From positions 59,376,735-59,440,734 of the forward strand of contig NC_079503.1 of assembly GCF_030052815.1 (NCBI RefSeq): DNA of 64,000 nucleotides, given 5' to 3'. A program made the translations under genes and the position numbers. Below, one piece after another: positions 12,628-21,445 of this stretch. The notes beneath the pieces are model-generated. The model did no database searches. It was not told the origin of the DNA and was given only the letters and a program-made list of their open reading frames with translations. The stretch's first letter is position 1; each line of letters starts with the position of its first letter. Origin of the DNA: Hevea brasiliensis. Lineage: Eukaryota > Streptophyta > Magnoliopsida > Malpighiales > Euphorbiaceae.

Positions 12628-12902
12628 TAATTGGCTATTGCCTTTGTTCTTGTGAAGCTCATTAACTTGCTGAGATTTCTATCTTGCAAGGTTTAATGTG
12701 CATAATATTCTTAGTTTATTCATTCTCCATATGAATTAGGTGAAGAATCCCATTTCTGATATTTTCTTTGAATTACACAACAATCTGATTGTGCTGGTTC
12801 AAAGAATCAAATTCATACATCTTGATTTAGTGCTTTCCATATTATTCATTTAATTCTTGAATGTGGGTTTTCAAGTTACCAATTACTTGAAGGTTCACAT
12901 CA
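12628..12902 (+). repeat. Partial second copy of the B LTR (3' third)
   Basis: Repeats the last ~275 bp of the CRM-like LTR, from TTGGCTATTGCC to CACATCA, and leads directly into the B2 primer site. A complete LTR already ends at 12262 followed by GTTT, the same four bases that follow this copy. The arrangement LTR-GTTT-TRIM-partial LTR-GTTTTGG needs a recombination event and not a simple TRIM insertion. Confidence 0.85.
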
Positions 12903-12906
12903 GTTT

Positions 12907-12918
12907 TGGTATCAGAGC
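12907..12918 (+). other. Primer-binding site of B2 (tRNA-iMet)
   Basis: TGGTATCAGAGC four bases after the LTR end. Same primer class as A, C and the copia elements in this window. Confidence 0.9.
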
Positions 12919-13254
12919 AAAGGGACGTCCAAATAAGGTGGATTCTCTATTTGCTTCTTATTCTTTGTGTTTCTTACCTTCTTCATATTTGCTATTTGGC
13001 TCTTAGGGTTTAGTTGGACCTGTTTGTTTAAAAATTTGTTTTGTTGGGTTTGTCTTAGGGTTTTGGGTTAATCAAGCCAAAGCCATTATTCTAGCTATCC
13101 ATCTTGCTTCCTTCATTTTGATATCAAGCATGAGAGATTATTTAGGTCATTGAGTTCGACTTACCATTTGGCCTGAAACTGTACCAGCACTATTTGGGTG
13201 TGTTTAAGATGTTGGGTGTAAATTTTAGGGGTTGTTTAATATCGTTTGCCTACT

Positions 13255-13838
13255 GAACCAAAATTTTGTGGCAGACCCGATCAAATTATGTTCACATAGC
13301 AAATAGACCCAGAAATTCCTGAAAATTTACAGGCTGTTTATACCCCACATCGGTAGTTCCCAAATTAAATTTCAGCTTAAAATTCAACCATTTGTGTGGG
13401 GAACCAAAATTTTGTGGCAGAATCGATAAAAATAAGTTCACATAGCAAATATACCCAGAAATTTCTAAAAATTTACCGGGTGTTTATACCCGATATCAGT
13501 AGTTCCCAAATTAAATTTCAGTTTAAAATTCATCCGTTTGTGTGGGGAACCAAAATTTTGCGGCAGACCCGATCAAATTAAGTTCACATAGCAAATCAGC
13601 CGAAAAATTCCTAAAAATTTACAGGTTGTTTTTGCCACATTTGAGCTATTCTCAAATTAAATCTCAGCTCAAAATTTAACTGTTTGTGTGGGGAACAAAA
13701 TTTTACGGCAAACACGATTAAATTTGGTTTACATAGTAAACCTGCCAAGAAAAGCCTGAAATTCTAGCAGCAATTAGTCAGTATTGGGTTGCATTTGCCT
13801 ACTCAATTTCAGATCAAAATACACTCGTTGGCTTGGTG
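13255..13838 (+). repeat. Four ~146-bp tandem repeats in the B2 leader
   Basis: The anchor GAACCAAAATTTTGTGGCAG and variants occurs at 13255, 13401, 13547 and 13693, an exact 146-bp period. Each unit continues with a GATCAAATTAAGTTCACATAG-like stretch and TTTACAGG..GTTT, then CCCAAATTAAATTTCAG. The fourth copy is the most diverged. The repeats lie in the untranslated leader between the primer site and the gag start; B1 has lost this part. Confidence 0.9.
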
Positions 13839-14331
13839 ATCCTAAATTTATGCAATTCTTGGTGTATTGTGTGAACTGCTGGTAATTGTGATAAGTTGGT
13901 GACAAACTTGGATATTTAAGCTTGATATCTCTTCTTTAGGATGTCTTTTTTCCAGCTTACTACTCTTTTATTTTGGTGTCTTCTTTCTTGATTCCTTATT
14001 GCATTACATTTCCATACTTGAGCTTTTCTTTTCTTGACTTCTTGAGTCACATTATTGTTTTTTTTTATTACTCGTTTTGATCCGTCACGTTCAAGAATTT
14101 TATTGTGTGTTAAATTTTTGTGAGTACAGTCTTGGTTTGAGTTACTTGAGTTTGATAAGAACTTGTGGACATAGCCAAGAGAGGTAAAAGGTACAGAGTG
14201 GTGAGTTCATAAGAGGGGAAAAGCCTTATTTAGTTAAACACGAGTGGAGTGTCCCTTGTTGAGTGTAAACACATAAGGGAGTGAGTGAGGTGTTTTTTTT
14301 ACACTAACCATTTTCTTTCAGGTCTGAAAAC

Positions 14332-15810
14332 ATGTCTAGAAGGGGTGATGGTAGTGAGGGGGAAGGTGAAAATCCATTCTACATGCAGGCTGTTAGACAA
14401 CAATTTGAAAGAATGAATGTTGTGTGCAATGGAATCATAGATAGGTTGGAAAGATTGGAGCAAAGAGATAGGCAAAATGAGAGAAGGCCAAATAGGAGGG
14501 ATCTTGTACCTCCAGTAGTTGAATCTGATGAAGATGAGGTTGATAACTATGATTTTGAGGTTGAAAGACCTAGGAGGGGTAGATATGAGAGAAGAGCTAA
14601 AGATAGGAGGAATGGGGATAGGAGGATAAGAAGAGAGGAAAAAGAGAGGAATAGGGTAGATGACAATATCAAAAGTATTAAAATGAGCATCCCTTCTTTC
14701 CAAGGGAAAAATGATCCGGATGTGTATCTAGAATGGGAAAGGAAGGTAGAAGCTGTCTTTGATTGTCATCACTATTCAGAGGAGAAGAAAGTAAAGATAG
14801 CAGCAGTAGAATTTACTGATTATGCTTTGGTATGGTGGGATCAAGTGTTGATTAGTAGAAGGAGAAATTATGAGCAATCAATTGCAACATGGGGTGAGAT
14901 GAAAACTATAATGAGAAGGAGATTTATTCCTAGTCATTACTATAGAGAGCTACATCAGAGGTTACAAAGATTGACTCAAGGTTCTAAAAGTGTTGAAGAT
15001 TATCATAAAGAAATGGAAATTGCTATGATTAGAGCAAATGTAGAGGAGAATAGAGAAGCCACCATGGCCAGATTCTTGAATGGGCTAAACAAGGAGATTG
15101 CTCATATTGTTGAGTTACATCACTATGTTGAGTTGGAGGATATGGTCTTCATGGCTATGAAGGTAGAAAGGCAACTTAAAAGCAAGTCAAAATTTGGAGG
15201 AAATGCAGGTACTTCTTCATCTTGGAAGTCTAACTGGAAGAAGGAGGATAGGGAAAAGGCTGTTAGCAAATATAAGAAAAATGAGGAAAAGGAAAAGAAG
15301 GTGGAGAAGAAATTTGTAGAAAGTAAAGGAAAGGAGGTTGCAACTACTACCCAAAATAGAGATGTGAAGTGTTTTAGGTGTTTGGGCAGTGGACACATAG
15401 CTTCTCAATGCCCTAACAAGAGAGTCATGGTCATGAGAAAAAATGGTGAGATAGAAATGGAGGAGGAAATTGTGAGTGATTCCACATCTTCAAGGGAGGA
15501 GGATGCAGAGGTAGAATATGCTGCTGAAGGAAGTGCCCTAGTGATTATGAGTGCATTAAATACTCAAGTAAAGGAGGATGTTGGTGATGAATTGCAAAGA
15601 GAAACAATTTTCCATACAAGGTGTCTTATCCAAGACAAAGCTTGTAGTGTCATCATTGATGGGGGAAGTTGTGCCAATGTTGCTAGTACTATTTTGGGGC
15701 AGAGATTAGGGTTGAGGACTTTCAAACATCCTAGACCCTATAAATTGCAGTGGTTGAATGAATGCGGTGAGGTGAAAGTAACAAAACGAGTGTTAATTTT
15801 TTTGCAATAG
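14332..15810 (+). CDS. gag-pol: B2 Gag and protease N-part (CRM-like), 492 aa
   Basis: Starts at the first ATG after the leader. The N-terminal ~115 residues are charged and Arg-rich. A Retrotrans_gag-type core begins near residue 118 (I-P-S-F-Q-G-K) and includes W-W-D-Q. The zinc knuckle C-F-R-C..H..C spans residues 347-360. The protease follows with D-G-G-S at residues 443-446. It should assemble the particle and bind RNA in the cytoplasm. The frame ends at a TAG produced by loss of one T in a T-run near 15798-15805; B1 keeps the longer run and reads on. The next segment (15831) is the true continuation. Confidence 0.9.
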   Translation: MSRRGDGSEGEGENPFYMQAVRQQFERMNVVCNGIIDRLERLEQRDRQNERRPNRRDLVPPVVESDEDEVDNYDFEVERPRRGRYERRAKDRRNGDRRIRREEKERNRVDDNIKSIKMSIPSFQGKNDPDVYLEWERKVEAVFDCHHYSEEKKVKIAAVEFTDYALVWWDQVLISRRRNYEQSIATWGEMKTIMRRRFIPSHYYRELHQRLQRLTQGSKSVEDYHKEMEIAMIRANVEENREATMARFLNGLNKEIAHIVELHHYVELEDMVFMAMKVERQLKSKSKFGGNAGTSSSWKSNWKKEDREKAVSKYKKNEEKEKKVEKKFVESKGKEVATTTQNRDVKCFRCLGSGHIASQCPNKRVMVMRKNGEIEMEEEIVSDSTSSREEDAEVEYAAEGSALVIMSALNTQVKEDVGDELQRETIFHTRCLIQDKACSVIIDGGSCANVASTILGQRLGLRTFKHPRPYKLQWLNECGEVKVTKRVLIFLQ

Positions 15811-15830
15811 GACAGTATCAAGATGAGGTT

Positions 15831-17984
15831 ATGTGTGACGTGGTTCCAATGCAAGCTGGCCATTTATTACTTGGCCGACCATGGCAATTTGATAGAAAGA
15901 TGATCCACGATGGGTGTAAAAATAGGTATTCTTTTGAAATGAATGGAAGGAAAATCATTTTGGCACCTATGACACCAAAACAGATTTATGAAGACCAAAC
16001 AAGGCTTAAACAAGCAATGGGTGAGGTAAAATCAAGAGTGGCAGAAAAGAGAGCAGAGAAGAAAAGGAGTGAAAAGAAATTGACTGAATATGTTGTGAGT
16101 GAGCAAGACAAGTGTGGTTGTGAGGAAAGAAAAGAGAGTAAAGAAAACATTCCAAGAGTGCTTGAAAAAGGTGAAACTTCGGCGCAAAAAGAGAGCTGTG
16201 CAGAAAGAGGGGAGAGAAAATTAAGCTTGTATGCTAAAGGAAGAGATGTGAGGAATGCCATGTTTGCCAACAAGCAAATATTATTAATTGTGTTTAAGGA
16301 CTCTTGTTTATCCACGTCTGACCTTGACCCCAATTTGTCTAGTGTTGTTGTCTCCCTTTTGAAGGAATATGAGGATGTACTACCTGAGGAGATGCCAGCT
16401 GGACTACCACCTATTCGAGGGATTGAGCAGCAGATTGATTTTGTACCTGGAGCTGTTATTCCCAACCGTCTAGCCTATAGAACTAACCCTAAAGAAACTA
16501 AAGAATTACAAAGGCAAGTTGAGGAATTGCTAGCTAAGGGTTATGTGAGAGAAAGTATGAGCCCTTGTGCTATACTCGTCCTTTTGGTAGCAAAGAAAGA
16601 TGGCACATGGCGCATGTGTGTGGATTGTAGGGCTGTCAACAAAATCACTGTAAAGTATCGTGACCCTATACCTAGATTGGATGATATGTTGGATGAACTT
16701 TGTGGTGCTTGTGTGTTTACCAAAATTGACTTGAAAAGCGGATATCATCAAATTCGCATGAAAGTAGGTGATGAATGGAAGACTGCATTTAAAAAAAAGC
16801 ATGGACTATATGAGTGGTTAGTGATGCCTTTTGGACTAACTAATGCTCCTAGCACTTTTATGAGATTGATGAATCATGTGTTGCATGCTTTTATTGGAAA
16901 ATTTGCTGTTGTTTATTTTGATGATATATTGGTTTACAGTAGCGGCATGAATGAACATATGCATCATTTAAGAGCTGTATTCGATGTGTTAAGAAAGGAA
17001 AAATTATATGGTAACTTGAAGAAATGTTCATTTTGCATGGAAAAGGTTGTCTTTTTAGGATTTGTCATTAGTGCTAATGGTGTTGAAGTCGATGATGAAA
17101 AAATTAGAGCTATTAGAGACTGGCCCACTTCAAAGTCTGCATCTGAAGTGCGTAGTTTCCATGGACTAACTAGTTTTTATAGAAGATTTATTAAGAATTT
17201 CAGTACCATTACAGCACCATTGAATGATCTTGTCAAAAAGAATGTTAATTTTGTTTGGGAACAGAAACAAGATGATGCTTTTCACAAAATTAAAGACATG
17301 TTATGTTCCGCTCCTGTGTTGGCTTTACTTGATTTTTCTAAGACTTTTGAGATTGAGTGTGACGCATCAGGTATAGGTGTTGGAGCCGTTTTAATGCAGG
17401 ATAAGAGACCAATAGCATACTTTAGTGAGAAGCTTAATGGAGCAACTTTAAACTATTCTACATATGACAAGGAGTTGTATGCATTGGTACGTGCCTTGGA
17501 AACATGGCAACATTACCTTTGGCAAAAGCAATTTGTCATCCACACAGATCATGAGTCATTGAAGTATATCAAGGGGCAAAATAAGTTGAGTAGGCATCAT
17601 GCAAAATGGGTTGAGTTCCTTGACACCTTCCTATATGTGATTCAATACAAACATGGGAAAGAATATGTGGTGGCTGATGCCTTATCTCGAAGGTATAACC
17701 TTCTTGCCCTTCTGGATGCAAAGTTATTAGGATTCGAATATGTGATAGAATTATATGCTGAAGATGATGGCTTTGCTAGAGTGTATGTAGCTTGTGAAAA
17801 GAATGCTTTTGAGAAGTTTTATAGGCATGATGGATATTTGTTTAGAGAAAATAGATTGTGTGTGCCTAAGAGTTCCATGCGTGAATTACTTGTGTATGAG
17901 TCTCATACTGGTGGATTAATGGGTCATTTTGGTGTTGCCAAAACTTTAGATGTGTTAAGGAACATTTTTATTGGCCGAATATGA
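15831..17984 (+). CDS. pol: B2 protease end, RT, RNase H, integrase start (717 aa)
   Basis: Continuation of the polyprotein after the 15.8-kb frameshift; the ATG used here is simply the first in frame. The protease end has L-L-L-G-R-P-W. RT shows K-I-D-L-K-S-G-Y-H and the catalytic Y-F-D-D (residues 362-365). RNase H has E-C-D-A-S, a K-E-L-Y segment and H-T-D-H. The integrase zinc-binding region starts with E-S-H-T-G-G..G-H-F-G. All visible RT and RNase H catalytic residues are present. It ends after the loss of one A (A3 to A2) near 17955, where B1 stays open. Confidence 0.92.
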   Translation: MCDVVPMQAGHLLLGRPWQFDRKMIHDGCKNRYSFEMNGRKIILAPMTPKQIYEDQTRLKQAMGEVKSRVAEKRAEKKRSEKKLTEYVVSEQDKCGCEERKESKENIPRVLEKGETSAQKESCAERGERKLSLYAKGRDVRNAMFANKQILLIVFKDSCLSTSDLDPNLSSVVVSLLKEYEDVLPEEMPAGLPPIRGIEQQIDFVPGAVIPNRLAYRTNPKETKELQRQVEELLAKGYVRESMSPCAILVLLVAKKDGTWRMCVDCRAVNKITVKYRDPIPRLDDMLDELCGACVFTKIDLKSGYHQIRMKVGDEWKTAFKKKHGLYEWLVMPFGLTNAPSTFMRLMNHVLHAFIGKFAVVYFDDILVYSSGMNEHMHHLRAVFDVLRKEKLYGNLKKCSFCMEKVVFLGFVISANGVEVDDEKIRAIRDWPTSKSASEVRSFHGLTSFYRRFIKNFSTITAPLNDLVKKNVNFVWEQKQDDAFHKIKDMLCSAPVLALLDFSKTFEIECDASGIGVGAVLMQDKRPIAYFSEKLNGATLNYSTYDKELYALVRALETWQHYLWQKQFVIHTDHESLKYIKGQNKLSRHHAKWVEFLDTFLYVIQYKHGKEYVVADALSRRYNLLALLDAKLLGFEYVIELYAEDDGFARVYVACEKNAFEKFYRHDGYLFRENRLCVPKSSMRELLVYESHTGGLMGHFGVAKTLDVLRNIFIGRI

Positions 17985-18286
17985 AAAGAGATGTTGAAAG
18001 AGTATGTGTTAGGTGCATTGTGTGTATTAAGGCTAAATCTAGAGTTTTGCCACAAGGTTTGTATACACCTTTACCTACCCCTAGTGATCCTTGGGTTCAT
18101 TTGTCTATGGATTTTGTGTTGGGATTACCTAGGTCTAAACAAGGCCATGATTCAATTTTGTTGTTGTTGACAGGTTTTAAAAAATGGCACATTTTATTCC
18201 ATGCCATAAAACTGATGATGCTACAAATGTTACAAATTTATTCTTTAGAGATATTGTTAGGTTGCATGGCATACCTAAGAGTTTAG
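17981..18286 (+). CDS. pol: B2 integrase N-part
   Basis: Carries the C-x2-C half of the zinc finger (C-V-R-C-I-V-C) and the first catalytic Asp region (S-M-D-F-V-L-G-L-P). The homologous frame ends near 18155, where one T of a T-run is missing relative to B1. The last ~40 residues of the open frame are off-frame and not integrase. Confidence 0.8.
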   Translation: MKRDVERVCVRCIVCIKAKSRVLPQGLYTPLPTPSDPWVHLSMDFVLGLPRSKQGHDSILLLLTGFKKWHILFHAIKLMMLQMLQIYSLEILLGCMAYLRV

Positions 18287-19191
18287 TTAGTGATTGGGAT
18301 GTTAAATTCCTTAGTCACTTTTGGAAGGTTTTGTGGGGAAAATTGGGCACCAAGTTGTTATTTTCCACCACTTGTCACCCACAAACCGATGGTCAAACTG
18401 AAGTAGTAAATAGGACACTAACTACACTTTTGCGTGCTGTGGTTAAGCAAAATTTAAAGTCATGGGAAGATTGCATTCCACTTGTTGAATTTACATACAA
18501 TAGAAAAGTGCATTCTTCTACTAGCTATTCTCCATTTGAAATTGTGTATGGTTTCAATCCTTCAACTCCTTTGGATCTTTTACCTTTGCCTGTGAACGAG
18601 CTTGCTAGTTTGGATGGAAAAAGAAAAGCAGAATTGGTGAAGAAAATCCATGAACAAGCCAAGCTTCAAATTGAAAAGAAAAATGAAAAATATGCTAGTC
18701 AAGCCAACAAAGGAAGGAAGAAAGTCACATTTCAACTTGGAGATTGTGTATGGGTTCACTTGCGCAAAGAAAGATTTCCCTCTCGAAGGAAATCAAAATT
18801 ACAACCAAGATGTGATGGACCTTTCCAAGTGCTGGCCAAAATTAATGATAACGCCTACAAAATAAACCTGCCCGGTGAGTATAATGTCAGTGCCACCTTC
18901 AATGTTGCTGATTTATCTCCTTGTGTTGATGCAAGAACAGATTCGAGGACGAATCCTTTTGAAGCGGAGGGGAATAATGAGAATCAAGCTACATCCACGC
19001 CAAAGGATTTTATCCAAGGTCCAATTACTAGAGCTAGAGCTAAATCACTTCAGAATTTAATTTGTGAAATCATAAGGAGCAAGGATTATAAGCTAGAATG
19101 GCATGAAGAAAATTATAAAGGATTAAATTTGGTGAAAATTAAGCTTAGAAGTGACCAGGTGTCATATGGAGCATTAGGTTATATGGAATAA
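18184..19191 (+). CDS. pol: B2 integrase core and C-terminal tail running into the LTR (335 aa)
   Basis: Contains S-D-W-D-V-K-F (second catalytic Asp) and G-Q-T-E-V-V-N (catalytic Glu), then the C-terminal SH3-like part ending T-F-N-V-A-D-L-S-P. From 18975 the frame lies inside the 3' LTR and encodes a basic tail with P-I-T-R-A-R-A-K. In CRM elements a C-terminal motif in this place is linked to centromere targeting; I infer the same role but cannot show it. There is no canonical chromodomain. B1 ends seven codons past its own CAG to TAG change. Confidence 0.88.
   Translation: MAHFIPCHKTDDATNVTNLFFRDIVRLHGIPKSLVSDWDVKFLSHFWKVLWGKLGTKLLFSTTCHPQTDGQTEVVNRTLTTLLRAVVKQNLKSWEDCIPLVEFTYNRKVHSSTSYSPFEIVYGFNPSTPLDLLPLPVNELASLDGKRKAELVKKIHEQAKLQIEKKNEKYASQANKGRKKVTFQLGDCVWVHLRKERFPSRRKSKLQPRCDGPFQVLAKINDNAYKINLPGEYNVSATFNVADLSPCVDARTDSRTNPFEAEGNNENQATSTPKDFIQGPITRARAKSLQNLICEIIRSKDYKLEWHEENYKGLNLVKIKLRSDQVSYGALGYME
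18966..18974 (+). other. Polypurine tract of B2
   Basis: GGAGGGGAA immediately upstream of the LTR start, inside the integrase reading frame. It primes plus-strand synthesis. The B1 counterpart is 11430-11438. Confidence 0.8.
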
Positions 19192-19796
19192 CCTGTGGAC
19201 ATGCATGCACCAGATCCAACCCATGTACATGCATCTGCTGGCACCTTTTACAAGGAATATTCCTTGCTGTTATAACCACCTCTCTTTTGGACTTAAATGC
19301 CCTTATTTGCTGCTGTATTAAATTTACTTTTTGTAAGGAGTTTTTAGTCTTTTGATAGATTAATTTTTATTTGGACTTAAAGTTCCTTACAGCTGTTACT
19401 AAAGTCGGGATATTTTTGTCTTTAGCTTTGAAGCCAAGAGGCTATAAATACAAGTGTAATGAGAGAGTGGAGGACACACTTTGAATATTAATGAAAGATT
19501 GTTTCTGCTACTTTAGTGAGTAAATTGGCTATTGCCTTTGTTCTTGTGAAACTCATTAACTTGCTGAGATTTCTATCTTGCAAGGTTTAATGTGCATAAT
19601 ATTCTTGGTTTATTCATTCTCCATATGAATTAGGTCAAGAATCCCATTTCTGATATTTTCTTTGAATTACACAACAATCTGATTGTGCTGGTTCAAAGAA
19701 TCAAATTCATACATCTTGATTTGGTGCTTTCCATATTGTTCATTTAATTCTTGAATGTGGGTTTTCAAGTTACCAATTACTTGATGGTTCACATCA
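18975..19796 (+). repeat. 3' LTR of composite B
   Basis: 822 bp. It starts TAATGAG (TGATGAG with one G-to-A change) and ends CACATCA just before the AGTAA duplication. Its first 217 bp double as the coding end of integrase. Confidence 0.88.
19443..19450 (+). promoter_or_regulatory. TATA box of the B LTR
   Basis: TATAAATA, with transcription expected some 25-35 bp downstream in the GAGAGAGTGGAGGACAC region. The upstream LTR copy that would drive B2 has TTTAAATA instead, a weaker site. Confidence 0.65.
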
Positions 19797-19801
19797 AGTA
19801 A

Positions 19802-20424
19802 CAAGTCCGTTAGGACAAGAGGTCACAGTTAATAGAAGGTATAGGGATTGTCCTTTGGTGATCCAAGGACATACTTTTTATCTGATCTCATTGAAATGCC
19901 CTTCGGAGATTATGATATCATCTTGGGCATGGATTGGTTAGCCAGGCATCATGCCATGATTGACTGTATGCTGAAGATAGTCACTTTTGGTCTCCCTCAG
20001 TACAGTGATGTGGTAATACATGGGGAGAGGCAGCTATTGCCATCAAACGTCATTTCGGCTGCACAAGCCAGAAAAATTATCAGAAAGGGGTGTGAAGCAT
20101 ACTTGGCACATGTGGGACACTCAAGTGGGGAGTCCAGCATTGAGGGACATCCCTATAGTATATGACTTTCCAGATGTGTTTCCTGATTAATTGCTAGGAT
20201 TACCTCCGAAAAGAGAGGTGCAATTTGAAATTAATGTGATTCCTAGTGTGAATCCAATCTCCATAACACCCTACAGAATGGCACCAGTAGAGTTGAAGGA
20301 GTTGAAGGTACAGTTGCAAGAACTACTTGAAAAGGGCTTCATCCGCCCTAGTGTGTCACCATGGGGAGCGCCAGTATTGTTTGTTAAGAAGAAGAATGGC
20401 ACTCTTCGTTTATATATTGTTTGA
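19802..20424 (+). pseudogene. pol: Element A protease 3' half and RT start
   Basis: Resumes the frame cut at 7153: removing the composite and one AGTAA copy restores the expected V-L-V-T-S-P-L-G. After a frameshift the segment 19848-20165 has I-I-L-G-M-D-W-L, the conserved protease end. The segment 20191-20424 is the N-terminal part of RT with [15 protein letters not shown] stops at L-R-L-Y-I, well before any catalytic motif. Confidence 0.85.
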
Positions 20425-21431
20425 CCTGGAATCTGCATACTTTTATGTTAGTGTTAGAACTATATGTTCTGTTATTATTCCTTTACAGGGGAATAAATTT
20501 TGATGCATTAGTGATTAGTCCTTTGAGATAAGGATTGTGATAATAAGTGAAATTAGTTTTGGAAGAGTTTATCAGCGAAAAGTATTTTCTAACACACCAT
20601 AAATTATAAAGCTAAACGACAAGCCTATTTAATGTAAGGCAAGAGGAAGTAAAAATAAGTTGTAGTAATAGACTTGCTCTAAATGAGGGCAAAGATGTTA
20701 CAGTTAGTAATTTCAGTGCATATTGTAATCAGAATAAGTTTCGGATATTAGTGAATTCGAAAAGGATAAAATATAAAAAAAAATTGATTTATTGGGATGT
20801 ATCGTAGTAACTATGCAATGTTCTTGATGTTTATACTGTAAGCTACAGATTACAGTACTAACTTGAGATTATTGTGTAGAGCTACGTACTACTCGATAGT
20901 ACACCTAGATTAGAATAGTTGCCAATGGCATCTATTTTGGCATTGTTATGCCAGGATAGAATTTAATTGTTAGAAATAAGTTTGAAAATCCTACTTAGGG
21001 ATCTAAAACTCAAAAGTTAGAGTATCGAAAGGTTATAGTTTAGTACATAAGGAGGTAAGTTACAGAATATTGATAGATAAAAAGAGTTATGGAAGTAAAA
21101 ATTTGAATAGTTGGTTCAGATATAATAAAGAAATATTACGAATATGAGAAAGACTATTGACTAGAATAGTCAGAGGGTCAATGACTAAATAAATCATTCT
21201 AACATGACCTCAAGGGTCATTCAAGAAGGAACATGAACCGAAATATTAGACAACACAATAGTAAGAGAAGATTGGTGTTATACAAATAAATTAAGTGTTG
21301 TATTAGATTGTTAAAAGTCTTATACAAATGCGAGGGAAAAAAGATTATAAGATCATATAGAAAGGAGAAAATAAACGTATGACTATTGTAAGATGGCTAT
21401 TGAGTAAAATTTCACGGACGAAATTTATTTT
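20425..21431 (+). other. Element A tail without RT, RNase H or integrase
   Basis: About 1 kb of AT-rich sequence with no long frame. Its start translates as [13 protein letters not shown], a diverged copy of the protease start F-D-P-G-S-T-H-S-Y-V-S-A-S, and continues F-D-A-L-V-I-S-P-L. It therefore appears to be a second, decayed protease-derived segment joined to the RT stub. The end, near 21409-21431, keeps the ACGGACGAAATTT element that closes Tekay pol genes. Nothing else was recognised. Confidence 0.6.
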
Positions 21432-21440
21432 AAGGGGGGA
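21432..21440 (+). other. Polypurine tract of element A
   Basis: AAGGGGGGA five bases before the 3' LTR, the plus-strand primer site. Confidence 0.88.
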
Positions 21441-21445
21441 AGAAT

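Larger units (their letters stand above)
7159..19796 (+). mobile_element. Composite B: tandem CRM-like Ty3/gypsy elements sharing an LTR
   Basis: Insert with a perfect AGTAA duplication (7154-7158, 19797-19801) placed inside the protease gene of A. Order: 5' LTR remnant, 5'-truncated gag-pol (B1), shared LTR, antisense TRIM, partial LTR, primer site, leader with 146-bp repeats, gag-pol (B2), 3' LTR. LTR ends are TGATGAG..CACATCA, and the pol frame runs about 200 bp into the 3' LTR. From what I know of plant Ty3 clades, TGATG..CATCA ends and an LTR-overlapping integrase tail mark the CRM (centromeric retrotransposon) clade. Clade assignment is therefore likely but not tested against a tree. 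Confidence 0.82.

Noticed and set aside
14299..14703. 134-residue minus-strand ORF opposite B2 gag
   Set aside because: Shadow of the Arg- and Glu-rich gag frame; similar shadows occur at 7582-7867, 8455-8964, 15123-15408 and 15986-16465.
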